Part shown: positions 45,014-54,084 of the stretch, piece by piece
Numbering within the stretch: position 1 is the stretch's first letter
Layout of the letters: every line of letters begins with the position of its first letter
Assembly: GCA_017445925.1 (NCBI GenBank)
Contig: JAFSRW010000088.1
Span: forward strand, 1-64,000
Source of the DNA: Bacteroidaceae bacterium
GTDB lineage: Bacteria > Bacteroidota > Bacteroidia > Bacteroidales > Bacteroidaceae
Direction of reading: 5' to 3'
Length of the DNA stretch: 64,000 bases
Program-made: the position numbers and the translations under genes
The notes under the pieces: model-generated
What the model was told of the DNA's origin: nothing
Databases searched by the model: none
The model's input: the letters and a program-made list of their open reading frames with translations, nothing else

Positions 45014-46921
45014 ATGAAAAGAAAACTAATAACATTAATCACATTCCTGGCATGCACGATTGCTTTTGCTCAGGAGAAACCCTTCGTTGTGCCAGCCGTG
45101 GAGAATTGGAAGGCTGCAAAAGGAGAATTGCAATGGAACCAACTGACAAGCATCAGTTATAGCGACGCCGTTCTACAAGATGAAGCTCAGTACCTATCGG
45201 GATTCTTAGAGAACATTCCTTTGACTTTAGAAAAGAAGGCTCCCATCTCGCTCCAACTCTACACCGACAAAAAGTTGGGTGAAGAAGGTTACCAACTTAC
45301 CGTCACCACAAAAGGCGTTACTATCAAGGCGCAGACAGAACAGGGTGTGTTGTGGGGTATTCAGACACTACAGCAGTTGAAGGTACAGAACAAGCCTCTA
45401 TCATGCGGAACCATCACCGATACACCTGCCTACCCCATGCGCGGTATGATGATAGATGTGGGCCGTAAGTACATACCTCTCTCCTACCTATACAGCCTGG
45501 TTAATCTACTCTCATATTACAAGATGAATACCCTGCAGGTACATCTGAACGATAACGGATTCCGTGATTATTTCCACGGTAATTGGAACGAGACCTATTC
45601 GGCTTTCCGCATCGAGAGCGAACTCTTCCCGGGCCTAACCGCCAAGGACGGATATTATACCAAGAAAGGATTTCATGACTTCATCCTCTATGCCAAGAAA
45701 ATGGGCGTTGAGATTATCCCTGAGTTCGATGCTCCGGCTCATTCCCTTGCTTTCACGCATTACAGGCCCTCGTTAGCTTGCGAGGAATACGGAGCTGATC
45801 ACCTTGACCTGCGAAATCCTGCTGTCATTCCTTTCCTTGACAGCCTTTATACAGAATATCTGGACGGCCCCGACCCCGTATTTTGCTGCCCTCGTATGCA
45901 CATTGGAACTGACGAGTACAGCAACAAGGACAGCGCCGTGGTGGAGCTCTTCCGCTCGCTGGCCGACCATCTCATCCGACATGTTGAAAGTTTTGGCAAA
46001 CAGGCTGTGCTGTGGGGGTCACTCACCCATGCCAAAGGCAAAACGCCTGTCAAGTCAGATAATGTTATGATGCAGATGTGGTACAACGGCTATGCCAACC
46101 CAAAGGACATGAAGGCACAAGGTTACCAGATGATTAGCATCCCCGACAGAACCGTTTATATTGTCCCCGAGGCTGGATACTATTACAACTACCTCAACTG
46201 CAAACACATCTATGAACGTTGGACACCCGCACAGATTGCCGACCAGCGTTTTCAGGAACGTGACCCACAAATCTCAGGCGGTATGTTTGCTGTCTGGAAT
46301 GACATCTGTGGTAATGGCATTTCAGTGGGTGATATCCATCATAGAATCTTCCCCGCGGTACAGGTAATTGCAGAGAAAACATGGCGTGCCGTCAACGATA
46401 CTCTGGGCTATGTCACATGGGACGAACATCGTAAAGCATTAGGTGAGGGATATACCTGTAACCAATTAGGAAACACTGAGATATATTTAGGAACATTACC
46501 AGCAAATACTATCATCAACAAGAGCGAAGATGCACAGATAGGTTATAACTATCAGGTAGACTTTGACATTACTTGGGTAGCCGAATCCGATGGCGCCATC
46601 CTGACAGAAGGGCCCTATGCCAAAGTATATCTGGCTGACCCCATAGGCGGATGGATAGGTTTCAGTCGTGACGGCTACCTGTATACCTTTAATTACAAGG
46701 GTAAGGCTGGCAAGAAAGAGCACATCGCCATCAAGGGCACTAACCGAAGCACCTCGCTCTACGTGAACGGCAAACTGGTGCAGGAATTAGGCATAGAAAG
46801 ACGTTTCGCCAGCGAGAAGAAACAATACAACTACATCAAAACCCTCATCTTCCCGCTTCAGAAAACAGGCAAATTCAACAGCCAAATCACAAATTTTAAA
46901 GCTTCGAAAATTGAGAATTGA
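45014..46921 (+). CDS. Glycoside hydrolase family 20 beta-N-acetylhexosaminidase, copy A
   Basis: 635 residues with a signal peptide ending AFAQ. A GH20b-type N-terminal domain is followed by the barrel with DVGRKYIPLSYLYSLVN, QVHLNDNGFRDY, PEFDAPAHSLAF and the catalytic Asp-Glu in HIGTDEYSNKD. The C-terminus (about 500-630) is a concanavalin-like domain (VYLADPIGGWIGFSRDGYLY). It cleaves terminal beta-linked GlcNAc or GalNAc outside the cytoplasm. A close paralogue is encoded at 48546-50447, with a GH27 gene between. Confidence 0.92.
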   Translation: MKRKLITLITFLACTIAFAQEKPFVVPAVENWKAAKGELQWNQLTSISYSDAVLQDEAQYLSGFLENIPLTLEKKAPISLQLYTDKKLGEEGYQLTVTTKGVTIKAQTEQGVLWGIQTLQQLKVQNKPLSCGTITDTPAYPMRGMMIDVGRKYIPLSYLYSLVNLLSYYKMNTLQVHLNDNGFRDYFHGNWNETYSAFRIESELFPGLTAKDGYYTKKGFHDFILYAKKMGVEIIPEFDAPAHSLAFTHYRPSLACEEYGADHLDLRNPAVIPFLDSLYTEYLDGPDPVFCCPRMHIGTDEYSNKDSAVVELFRSLADHLIRHVESFGKQAVLWGSLTHAKGKTPVKSDNVMMQMWYNGYANPKDMKAQGYQMISIPDRTVYIVPEAGYYYNYLNCKHIYERWTPAQIADQRFQERDPQISGGMFAVWNDICGNGISVGDIHHRIFPAVQVIAEKTWRAVNDTLGYVTWDEHRKALGEGYTCNQLGNTEIYLGTLPANTIINKSEDAQIGYNYQVDFDITWVAESDGAILTEGPYAKVYLADPIGGWIGFSRDGYLYTFNYKGKAGKKEHIAIKGTNRSTSLYVNGKLVQELGIERRFASEKKQYNYIKTLIFPLQKTGKFNSQITNFKASKIEN

Positions 46922-46958
46922 ATAGAGTAATAGAATAACACATTAAAACTTTACATCA

Positions 46959-48536
46959 ATGAAAAAGTTATTTTTCTGTTTTGCTGTAGCTTTGGCCATA
47001 ATAGCCAACGCACAGCGCACACCCACCATGGGTTGGAGTTCATGGAATACTTTCGCACTGAACATTAACGAAGATCTGATTCGTCAGCAGGCAGACGCAA
47101 TGCATAACACAGGACTGCAGAAGGCTGGCTTCAAGTATGTGAACATTGATGACGGCTACTGGGATGGTAGAGATGCGGATGGAGATCTGCGTCTGAACAA
47201 AAAACTGTTCCCCAACGGCATGAGACCATTAGTGGACTATATCCACTCGCTGGGACTGAAAGCAGGCATCTATAGCGACGCTGGCGACAACACTTGTGGC
47301 TCAGGAAACAAACATGCATGGGGCCTCGGTGTGGGCTTTGCTGGTCACGAAGACAGAGACTGTAAGCTGTACTTCATTGATTGGGATTTTGACTTTATCA
47401 AGGTTGATTACTGCGGCGGAGCCCACATGAACCTCGATGAACAAGAGCAGTACACCAAGATTTCCAATGCCATTAAGAACTGCGGTAAAAAAGATATCGT
47501 GTATAATATGTGTCGCTGGGCCTTTCCTGGAACATGGGGTGCTGAAGTGGCTGATTCGTGGCGCACTACTGGCGACATCTACGACGCTTGGAAATCCGTA
47601 AAGGGCATCCTGGCTGAGAACCTCTATTTGTCAGCCTACTGTCACGACGGACATTACAATGATATGGATATGCTGGAAGTAGGACGCTCGATGTCGAAAA
47701 CCGAGGACGAAACACACTTTGGTATGTGGTGCATCATGTCATCACCACTGCTCATTGGCTGCGACATGGCAAAAATCAAGCCCGAAGCGCTGAAACTGAT
47801 GTGCAATAAGGACCTCATTGACCTGAATCAGGACAAGTTGCATCTGCAGGCTTATGTAGCCGACAAGCAAGGCGAGTGCTTCGTTTTGGTAAAGGACATC
47901 AAGAAGCTTGGTGGCAAGGAACGTGCAGTAGCTATCTATAACCCCAGCGATCAGAATCAGAAGGTTATGCTTGACCCTAAAACCATCGATCTCGGCGGAG
48001 CTGTACAGTACTACGACTGCTTCACCCACACTCCATACCTATATACTTCTTGGTCCGCCCCGATAAATGTACCTGCCCATGGTACAAAGATTTACCGCGT
48101 AAAGGGTCAGAAACGACTGGAGCGTACCCGCTACGAGGCAGAAACAGCGTGGCTCAGTTGCTATCAGGAACTGCGCAACAACCAAGCCTTTGTCACAGCC
48201 GTATACAACCAGAAAGAAGGTGCCGAGGGCGGATATATGGTTGGTCACCTTGGCAAACGTGCCGAAAACGATCTGCAATGGCAGCACGTAAATGTGAAGA
48301 AAGAAGGCACACGTAAGATGACTATTGCCTACTTCTCTGGCGAGGAGCGCGAGATGGATATTTATGTCAACGGCGATTTTGTAAAGACGCTAAAGGTGCC
48401 TGCACGCGACTGGAAAGAACGCCAGACCATCACTTTGAGTGTTCCCTTAAAGAAAGGTGACAACATCATTCGCATTACTAATCCTCGCGACTGGTGTCCT
48501 GATATTGATGGTATGACGCTCCAAGCTGACAAATAA
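46959..48536 (+). CDS. Glycoside hydrolase family 27 alpha-galactosidase with C-terminal CBM
   Basis: 525 residues with a signal peptide ending ANAQ. GH27 motifs: TPTMGWSSWNTFALNINED, YVNIDDGYWDGRDADG, GLKAGIYSDAG, nucleophile in FIKVDYCGGAHMN, and the acid/base region SWRTTGDIYDAW. Residues about 385-525 form a CBM35/6-like module (RYEAETAWLSCYQE ... GDNIIRITNPRDWCPDIDG). It removes terminal alpha-galactose. It lies 37 bases after GH20 copy A and 9 bases before copy B, so it belongs to a three-gene operon. Confidence 0.94.
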   Translation: MKKLFFCFAVALAIIANAQRTPTMGWSSWNTFALNINEDLIRQQADAMHNTGLQKAGFKYVNIDDGYWDGRDADGDLRLNKKLFPNGMRPLVDYIHSLGLKAGIYSDAGDNTCGSGNKHAWGLGVGFAGHEDRDCKLYFIDWDFDFIKVDYCGGAHMNLDEQEQYTKISNAIKNCGKKDIVYNMCRWAFPGTWGAEVADSWRTTGDIYDAWKSVKGILAENLYLSAYCHDGHYNDMDMLEVGRSMSKTEDETHFGMWCIMSSPLLIGCDMAKIKPEALKLMCNKDLIDLNQDKLHLQAYVADKQGECFVLVKDIKKLGGKERAVAIYNPSDQNQKVMLDPKTIDLGGAVQYYDCFTHTPYLYTSWSAPINVPAHGTKIYRVKGQKRLERTRYEAETAWLSCYQELRNNQAFVTAVYNQKEGAEGGYMVGHLGKRAENDLQWQHVNVKKEGTRKMTIAYFSGEEREMDIYVNGDFVKTLKVPARDWKERQTITLSVPLKKGDNIIRITNPRDWCPDIDGMTLQADK

Positions 48537-48545
48537 TACTAGACA

Positions 48546-50447
48546 ATGAAAATAGGACTATTAACTGTCTTTGCCATCTGGGCAAGCACTGCATTATTTG
48601 CTCAAAAGAAGCCCTTTGTTGTTCCAGCCATAGAGGAGTGGAAACCTGCAAAGGGAGAACTGCAATGGAACCAGTTGACAAGCATCAGCTATAACGACGC
48701 AACGTTGCAAGACGAGGCTGAGTACCTCTCTGGTTTCACGGGCAATATCCCTTCCATCATGGGCAAAGGAGGCTCTGTAAACCTTCAACTTTGTACCGAC
48801 AAGAAATTGGGTCAGGAAGGTTACCAACTGACAATCACCCCTAAGGGAGTCAACATCAAAGGTCAGACCGAGCAAGCTATCCTATGGGGCATTCAGACGC
48901 TACAGCAGTTGAAAGTGCAGGGCAAACCTCTGTCCTGCGGCACCATTACTGATAAACCAGCATACTCCATTCGTGGTGCTATGATAGATGTAGGGCGTAA
49001 ATTTATGCCCATCTCCTACCTTTATAGCTTGGTGGAAATGATGTCGTATTATAAGATGAATACCCTGCAGGTGCATCTGAACGACTGCGGGTCGCCAAAC
49101 TATTACAACGACGACTGGGACAAAACGTATGCTGCCTTTCGTATGGAAAGTGAGTTATTCCCTGAACTGACAGCCAAGGATGGCTATTATACCAAGAAAG
49201 GATTCCATGACTTCATCCTCTATGCCAAGAAGATGGGGGTGGAGATTATCCCTGAAATCGATACTCCATCCCATTCGCTTTGCTTCACGCACTATCGTCC
49301 TTCACTGGCCAGCAAGGACTACGGACACAACCATCTGGAACTTCGTAATCCAGCTCTCCGTCCCTTCCTAGATAGCCTCTATGCAGAGTATCTGGGCGGT
49401 CCTGACCCTGTGTTCTGCTGTCCTCGTATGCACATCGGCGTGGATGAATACAGCAACAAGGACAAGGAGGTGGTGGAACTGTTCCGTGGATTGGTTGACC
49501 ACCTTATCCGCGAAGTTGAGCGCTATGGTAAGCAAGCCGTGTTCTGGGGCCAGTTGACCCATGCCAAGGGCGAGACACCCGTTAAGGTTGAGAACGTGAT
49601 GATGGAAATGTGGTACAACAGGTATGCTAATCCACGAGACATGAAGGCATTAGGATATCAGATGATTACAGTTCCCAGCCGTCAGGTGTATATTGTTCCC
49701 GCTGCAGGCTATTACTTCGACTACCTGAACTGTAAAACACTCTATGAGACTTGGACACCTGCCAATATAGCTGGCGAAATATTCCAAGAGCGTGACCCAC
49801 AGATTCATGGTGGCATGTTCTGTGTTTGGAACGATATCTGCTACAACGGTATCTCGGTAGGCGATATTCACCACCGCATGGTTCCCGCGGTTCAGATTAT
49901 TTCAGAGAAGACCTGGCACGCCGTCAACGATTCTACAGGCTACACAACATGGGATAAGGAACGTAAAGTGTTAGGTGAGGGATACAAGTGTAACCAATTA
50001 GGAAACACCGAGATAGATTTAGGATTATTACCAGCAAATGCTATCATCAACAAGAGCGAAGAGGCACAGATAGGTTATGACTATCAAGTGGACTTTGATA
50101 TCACTTGGGCAGCCGAACCCGATGGGACCATCCTGACAGAAGGCCCTTATGCCAAAGTATATCTGGCTGATCCCATAGGCGGATGGATAGGTTTCAGTCG
50201 TGACGGCTATCTGTATACCTTTAATTATAAGGGTAAGGTAGGCAAGAAAGAACACATCGCCATCAAGGGCACTAACCACAGTACCTCGCTCTACGTGAAC
50301 GGTAAACTTGTGCAGGAATTAAGCATAGAAAAGCGTTTCTATGCCAAAGATAAGACATACAACTACGTCCAAACCCTCATCTTCCCACTGCAGAAAACGG
50401 GTAAGTTCAATAGTCAGATACTAAACTTTAAAGCAAAAAAGATGTAA
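48546..50447 (+). CDS. Glycoside hydrolase family 20 beta-N-acetylhexosaminidase, copy B
   Basis: 633 residues, alignable end to end with copy A. The catalytic pair is in HIGVDEYSNKD. The last 130 residues are almost identical to copy A also at DNA level (compare 50041-50230 with 46511-46700), while the barrel is more diverged: LNDCGSPNYYNDDW replaces LNDNGFRDYFHGNW near the active-site mouth. This suggests divergent specificity with gene conversion of the C-terminal domain. Signal peptide ends LFAQ. Confidence 0.92.
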   Translation: MKIGLLTVFAIWASTALFAQKKPFVVPAIEEWKPAKGELQWNQLTSISYNDATLQDEAEYLSGFTGNIPSIMGKGGSVNLQLCTDKKLGQEGYQLTITPKGVNIKGQTEQAILWGIQTLQQLKVQGKPLSCGTITDKPAYSIRGAMIDVGRKFMPISYLYSLVEMMSYYKMNTLQVHLNDCGSPNYYNDDWDKTYAAFRMESELFPELTAKDGYYTKKGFHDFILYAKKMGVEIIPEIDTPSHSLCFTHYRPSLASKDYGHNHLELRNPALRPFLDSLYAEYLGGPDPVFCCPRMHIGVDEYSNKDKEVVELFRGLVDHLIREVERYGKQAVFWGQLTHAKGETPVKVENVMMEMWYNRYANPRDMKALGYQMITVPSRQVYIVPAAGYYFDYLNCKTLYETWTPANIAGEIFQERDPQIHGGMFCVWNDICYNGISVGDIHHRMVPAVQIISEKTWHAVNDSTGYTTWDKERKVLGEGYKCNQLGNTEIDLGLLPANAIINKSEEAQIGYDYQVDFDITWAAEPDGTILTEGPYAKVYLADPIGGWIGFSRDGYLYTFNYKGKVGKKEHIAIKGTNHSTSLYVNGKLVQELSIEKRFYAKDKTYNYVQTLIFPLQKTGKFNSQILNFKAKKM

Positions 50448-50460
50448 AAAAAATAAAATT

Positions 50461-50504
50461 CTTCACTCTTCATTCTTCATTCTTCATTTTTTGTTGTATC
50501 TTTG
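50461..50504 (+). promoter_or_regulatory. Heptamer array and promoter of tRNA-Arg
   Basis: CTTCACT, CTTCATT, CTTCATT, CTTCATT (50461-50488), then the -7 box TATCTTTG at 50497-50504, 24 bases before the tRNA. The -33 position falls inside the array and lacks TTTG. Confidence 0.55.
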
Positions 50505-50528
50505 CATCCGCAAAACAGCAAATAGGTC

Positions 50529-50603
50529 GGTTCGGTAGCTCAGTTGGATTAGAGCAGCAGCCTTCTAAGCTGCGGGTCAAGGGTTCGAGCCCCTTCCGAA
50601 TCA
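50529..50603 (+). tRNA. tRNA-Arg, anticodon TCT
   Basis: 75 bases folding as a cloverleaf. The acceptor GGTTCGG pairs with CCGAATC (one G-U), with discriminator A. The anticodon stem GCAGC/GCTGC encloses loop CTTCTAA (anticodon 50564-50566, TCT). The T arm is AAGGG-TTCGAGC-CCCTT. CCA is not encoded. Confidence 0.95.
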
Positions 50604-50648
50604 CGATAAGTAAGAAAAGTGTTTTTCATGGTATTAGATTTTTAAGTT

Positions 50649-50688
50649 AAAGATTCAAGGTCAGTGATGATATTGAATCTTTTTTTTT
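50649..50688 (+). terminator. Terminator after tRNA-Arg
   Basis: Stem AAAGATTCAA / TTGAATCTTT with a 14-base loop followed by a run of T. It also closes the converging minus-strand ftsZ-like gene at 50717. Confidence 0.8.
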
Positions 50689-50716
50689 GTCCAAAGACAT
50701 ATCTTAATAACCTTTT

Positions 50717-51958
50717 TCATTTATCCTCTTCCAGCGTACCCTTTACAAATTCCACAAAGTTGTTGAACCATGATTGCCCTTTCTTCCTCAGACCATTATT
50801 TGGTTCTGTATCTACAGAGTCAGATTCAGAAGCATCTTCATCTTGCTCCTCTCCACTTGCACTCCCTGCATCTGGCAGGCTTTCCTCTGTCAGACTGGCA
50901 GGTTTTGCATTCGGGTAATACAATTCCCATAACCTTTTTATATTCTCGTTTTTTTCTTCTTCACCATCTTTATGTTCACGGACTTTGTCGAATCCTGTTG
51001 CAACAACAGCCACCTTCACCTGTTCGCCAATAGTATCATCATGATACAGCCCCCAGAGGACTTCCAAGTCTTCTGGCAACGTATCCATGAAATCATTTAT
51101 TTCACCCAACTCCTTGGTGTTTACAGGGTTGTCCTTACATGAATATATAATGTAAAGCAAACGTTGGGCATTCTTAATGTCCTTCGTATTCAACAAAGGC
51201 GAGTTCAAGGCATCATTCATAGCCTTGATTATACGTTTCTCGCCGCTACCGTATCCTACTGTAACAATAGCACCACCACTATTCTTCATTACCGTCTCTA
51301 CATCCTTGAAGTCTCGGTTCACCGTTCCTTCCTTCGTAATGACTTCCGATATGGTTTTAGTTGCAGTTGTCAGAATCTCATTTACCTTTCCGAATGCTTC
51401 ATCTGTTGAAATTGGCTCATCATATATCTCCAGCATCCGCTCATTGTTTACAACCAGCAGAGCATCCACATTCTGCTTCAATTCCTCGACACCTTCCAAA
51501 GCCTTTTCTATGCGGGCTTTCTTCTCGAATCGGAAAGGCAGAGTCACAACGCCAACAGTCAGAATGCCCTTCTCACGAGCTATTTGGGCAATAAGGGGAG
51601 CGGCACCTGTTCCAGTTCCACCACCCATACCTGCTGTCAGGAATACCATTTTGGTTTCATCATTGAAGAGAAGTTCTATGTCGTTCATACTCTCTTCTGC
51701 TTTCTCACGACCCAACACAGGGTCGCCTCCAACACCCAGACCTTCTTCTCCTAACTGTATTCTAACAGGTATTGGTGAATTACTCAGAGCCTGACTATCC
51801 GTATTGCAATAAGCAAAGCTCACGTTCTTCACACCCTTCTCATACATACTCTTTACGGCATTTCCGCCACCGCCTCCAAGGCCAATGACCTTTATCAAAT
51901 GCTCCGTCTTGTCCTTGGGGATATCAAACAGAATCCCAGATTGCTTATTCTCTTCCAT
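50717..51958 (-). CDS. ftsZ: Ectopic FtsZ homologue (tubulin-like GTPase)
   Basis: 413 residues from MEENKQSG; the 15 upstream codons are rejected as AT-rich leader. GTP-binding IKVIGLGGGGGNAV, tubulin signature AGMGGGTGTGAAP, and T7-loop NRDFKDV with both acidic residues, so polymerisation and GTPase activity should be possible. The C-terminal linker is very acidic (EEQDEDASESDSVDTEP) and ends in an amphipathic segment FNNFVEFVKGTLEEDK, not the C-terminal peptide I recall for the main Bacteroidales FtsZ. No dcw-cluster genes (mur, ftsQ, ftsA) are nearby. It is last in a run containing an ADP-ribosylglycohydrolase. Probably a paralogue; a sole ftsZ in an odd place is not excluded. Confidence 0.85.
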   Translation of the reverse strand: MEENKQSGILFDIPKDKTEHLIKVIGLGGGGGNAVKSMYEKGVKNVSFAYCNTDSQALSNSPIPVRIQLGEEGLGVGGDPVLGREKAEESMNDIELLFNDETKMVFLTAGMGGGTGTGAAPLIAQIAREKGILTVGVVTLPFRFEKKARIEKALEGVEELKQNVDALLVVNNERMLEIYDEPISTDEAFGKVNEILTTATKTISEVITKEGTVNRDFKDVETVMKNSGGAIVTVGYGSGEKRIIKAMNDALNSPLLNTKDIKNAQRLLYIIYSCKDNPVNTKELGEINDFMDTLPEDLEVLWGLYHDDTIGEQVKVAVVATGFDKVREHKDGEEEKNENIKRLWELYYPNAKPASLTEESLPDAGSASGEEQDEDASESDSVDTEPNNGLRKKGQSWFNNFVEFVKGTLEEDK

Positions 51959-52014
51959 ATCTATTATTTTGTTTTTAATTTTGTTGCTGTAAATTATCTG
52001 CACTGAAAATTTTC

Positions 52015-52515
52015 CTAATCTTCTCTGTTTACTTTTTTACCCTTTACTAAGAACAATGCGATGGGCATATATAGTGGGATGAACATTCGCCAAGGCCTGA
52101 CACTCATATCACGGCATCGGCGAAAACCTTGAATATAATACATTAAATATAAAAGAACATACAGAAGCAGATAATGTAGTTCTGACCTTGAGTCGATAGA
52201 AGTAACATTAAACGAGAGAACCAATAAACTAACTGTAAGATTACCCAAGAAGAGGTCATACATGCCAATATGATTTACTATATATAGGGCATAAGCATCG
52301 AGTCTAATACTATGGCCAAATAAAGATATAAGATAGCTATCAGTACTGGAGTCCCAAAGCCTGGTATATCTTGTCTCATATAGCCATAATATTGCTATAA
52401 GTGCAAAAACCAGAATGTATGTTAAAAAGAATTCCACCCTACCACAAACACCGATGGATTTTATCAAACGTCCCATCTTGTCCTTAATTAAATTTATTTG
52501 ATGTTTCATCCTCAT
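52015..52515 (-). CDS. DUF805-type small membrane protein A
   Basis: 166 residues with about four hydrophobic segments: FFLTYILVFALIAILWL, the region around YALYIVNHIGMYDLFLG, VSLLVLSFNV, and LHYLLLYVLLYLMYYIQG. It ends with the DUF805-like signature QGFRRCRDMSVRPWRMFIPL. Function unknown. Its first 60 or so residues are duplicated in the fragment at 55051-55260. It lies 2 bases after the small membrane gene and 56 bases before ftsZ. Confidence 0.7.
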   Translation of the reverse strand: MRMKHQINLIKDKMGRLIKSIGVCGRVEFFLTYILVFALIAILWLYETRYTRLWDSSTDSYLISLFGHSIRLDAYALYIVNHIGMYDLFLGNLTVSLLVLSFNVTSIDSRSELHYLLLYVLLYLMYYIQGFRRCRDMSVRPWRMFIPLYMPIALFLVKGKKVNRED

Positions 52516-52517
52516 AT

Positions 52518-52775
52518 CTATTGATTTTGTCTATGAAGCGACTTTTTATCTCTGGTCAAGTACCATACAACACAGAATAAGATGAAATGAGCTACAGTTA
52601 CGATCACACAGGTCTGTACACTCATTTCTTCCTGTCCTGCCTCGCAATGATGATAATCCTCCATTGGGGTTAAAGCACACCAAGTCATGAGCCCCCATAA
52701 TAGTGTAAGGAATCCAAGAACAATCCTACTGGTGTATTTGATTATTTTCTTTATCATAGTCTTCATATTACTCAT
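52518..52775 (-). CDS. Small two-helix membrane protein
   Basis: 85 residues with two hydrophobic segments (IVLGFLTLLWGLMTWCAL and VTVAHFILFCVVWYL) separated by a short acidic loop. Family not recognised. It overlaps the upstream DUF805-type gene by 8 bases and is followed at once by the next one, so it is co-translated with them. Confidence 0.65.
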   Translation of the reverse strand: MSNMKTMIKKIIKYTSRIVLGFLTLLWGLMTWCALTPMEDYHHCEAGQEEMSVQTCVIVTVAHFILFCVVWYLTRDKKSLHRQNQ

Positions 52776-53241
52776 TTTTTTCTTGACCTACGCTTTTTCC
52801 GAACAGCAACGCAAAGGGGTTATAAAATGGAATCAGGCAGAACCACCATTTACGTCCTAAATCATGACAACGCCTGATGCATTGGATTATGTAAAATACG
52901 TAAAAGGCAGCAATCAATATCGTTTCCAAAAAGAAGCCAAATCCAATATCGGGTCTGTAAGAGAAAGTATCTATAGCAATTGCGCAAAGTAAAATCACAG
53001 ATAATGGCACAGTACCGCTAATGAGACAAAACCACCCTTCTAATACAAGAATAAGCAAAGCGACATTAAACATCCAGTGTGGCGTATTGTCATACAATAG
53101 CCAAAGCAGAGAGGTTATTAATGCAATACCCAACACCGATAAAAATGCACAAATGAAAACCAGGATGAATCCCTTTCTTCCAAGCCTTCCCTTTGGGTTC
53201 GCCATTCTCTTTAACCAATTACAGAACTTCTTCATCTTCAA
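52768..53241 (-). CDS. DUF805-type membrane protein B
   Basis: 157 residues. GRLGRKGFILVF near the start, four hydrophobic segments, and the family-like C-terminal signature QCIRRCHDLGRKWWFCLIPF then YNPFALLF. Function unknown. It shares only this fold signature with protein A, so it is an old paralogue rather than a recent copy. Confidence 0.75.
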   Translation of the reverse strand: MKMKKFCNWLKRMANPKGRLGRKGFILVFICAFLSVLGIALITSLLWLLYDNTPHWMFNVALLILVLEGWFCLISGTVPLSVILLCAIAIDTFSYRPDIGFGFFLETILIAAFYVFYIIQCIRRCHDLGRKWWFCLIPFYNPFALLFGKSVGQEKNE

Positions 53242-53283
53242 TGAATATTAAATCTACCCAATGTCAATTCACATCTTTGACCG

Positions 53284-54078
53284 TCATAGTATTTTCTCTA
53301 TGAATCTGTCCTTGATTTCTCTTAGGTCATTTGTCAGGATGCTGTCGCATTTATCTGCTATTTTATCTGGTATTGGATACATACATGCAGCAATGGCTCC
53401 AGCCATACAGCCGATGGTATCAGAATCACCACCCAGAGAAATGGCCAGCCGAATCACTTCTTCAAAGTCGTTTCCTTCCAGGAAAGCAATGATTGCCTCA
53501 GGCACACTTCCCTGGCAAGATACGTCAAAATTATATTTGGGACGAATTTCAGCAATAGTACGATGCAGATCGTAGCCAAACGTTTTCTCTACATATTCCT
53601 TGATTTCCTCTTTGCTCTTTCCTTCCTTACACAGAAATACACATGCAGCAACAGCCTGTGCCCCCTTCACACCTTCCGCATGGTTATGGCTTACAGAAGC
53701 TGTTAATGCACTCAGAGCCAATGCTTCGTCCAGCGTCTTGGCATACAAGCCTACAGGACTAACACGCATACCAGATCCATTACCCCAACTGTTGTAAGGT
53801 GCAGGATTGGATTGTCTGAGCCACCAGCCGAAATTTCCCCCATATCCTGCATTGGGATAGCGGTCGCCCAGTTCCTGCATGCATCTTATCAGATGTGCTG
53901 TGCTATGCACCTCGTCCTCCATGAGCCACTTAGCAACCGCAAGGGTCATCACAGAATCATCCGTGAACTTCGACCAAGGCGTAAACAATTCAAAGTCTGT
54001 CGACTTCGTATTCTGGAACTCATAAACAGAGCCGATGATATCACCCACCAGTGCTCCTAACATCTTTACTTCTGCCAT
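53284..54078 (-). CDS. ADP-ribosylglycohydrolase family protein
   Basis: 264 residues of the DraG/ARH fold. Metal and ribose-binding motifs: GDIIGSVYE at 12-20, TDDSVM at 39-44, HNHAEGVKGAQA at 131-142, and GGDSDTIG at 216-223. All acidic ligands are present, so it should be active. The family removes ADP-ribose from arginine or other residues of proteins. It lies 6 bases after a lipoprotein gene and in the same run as an FtsZ homologue, which recalls Tri1-type immunity hydrolases that reverse FtsZ ADP-ribosylation (established for the Tre1/Tri1 pair). Its target here is inference. Confidence 0.9.
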   Translation of the reverse strand: MAEVKMLGALVGDIIGSVYEFQNTKSTDFELFTPWSKFTDDSVMTLAVAKWLMEDEVHSTAHLIRCMQELGDRYPNAGYGGNFGWWLRQSNPAPYNSWGNGSGMRVSPVGLYAKTLDEALALSALTASVSHNHAEGVKGAQAVAACVFLCKEGKSKEEIKEYVEKTFGYDLHRTIAEIRPKYNFDVSCQGSVPEAIIAFLEGNDFEEVIRLAISLGGDSDTIGCMAGAIAACMYPIPDKIADKCDSILTNDLREIKDRFIEKIL

Positions 54079-54084
54079 AGTCTG

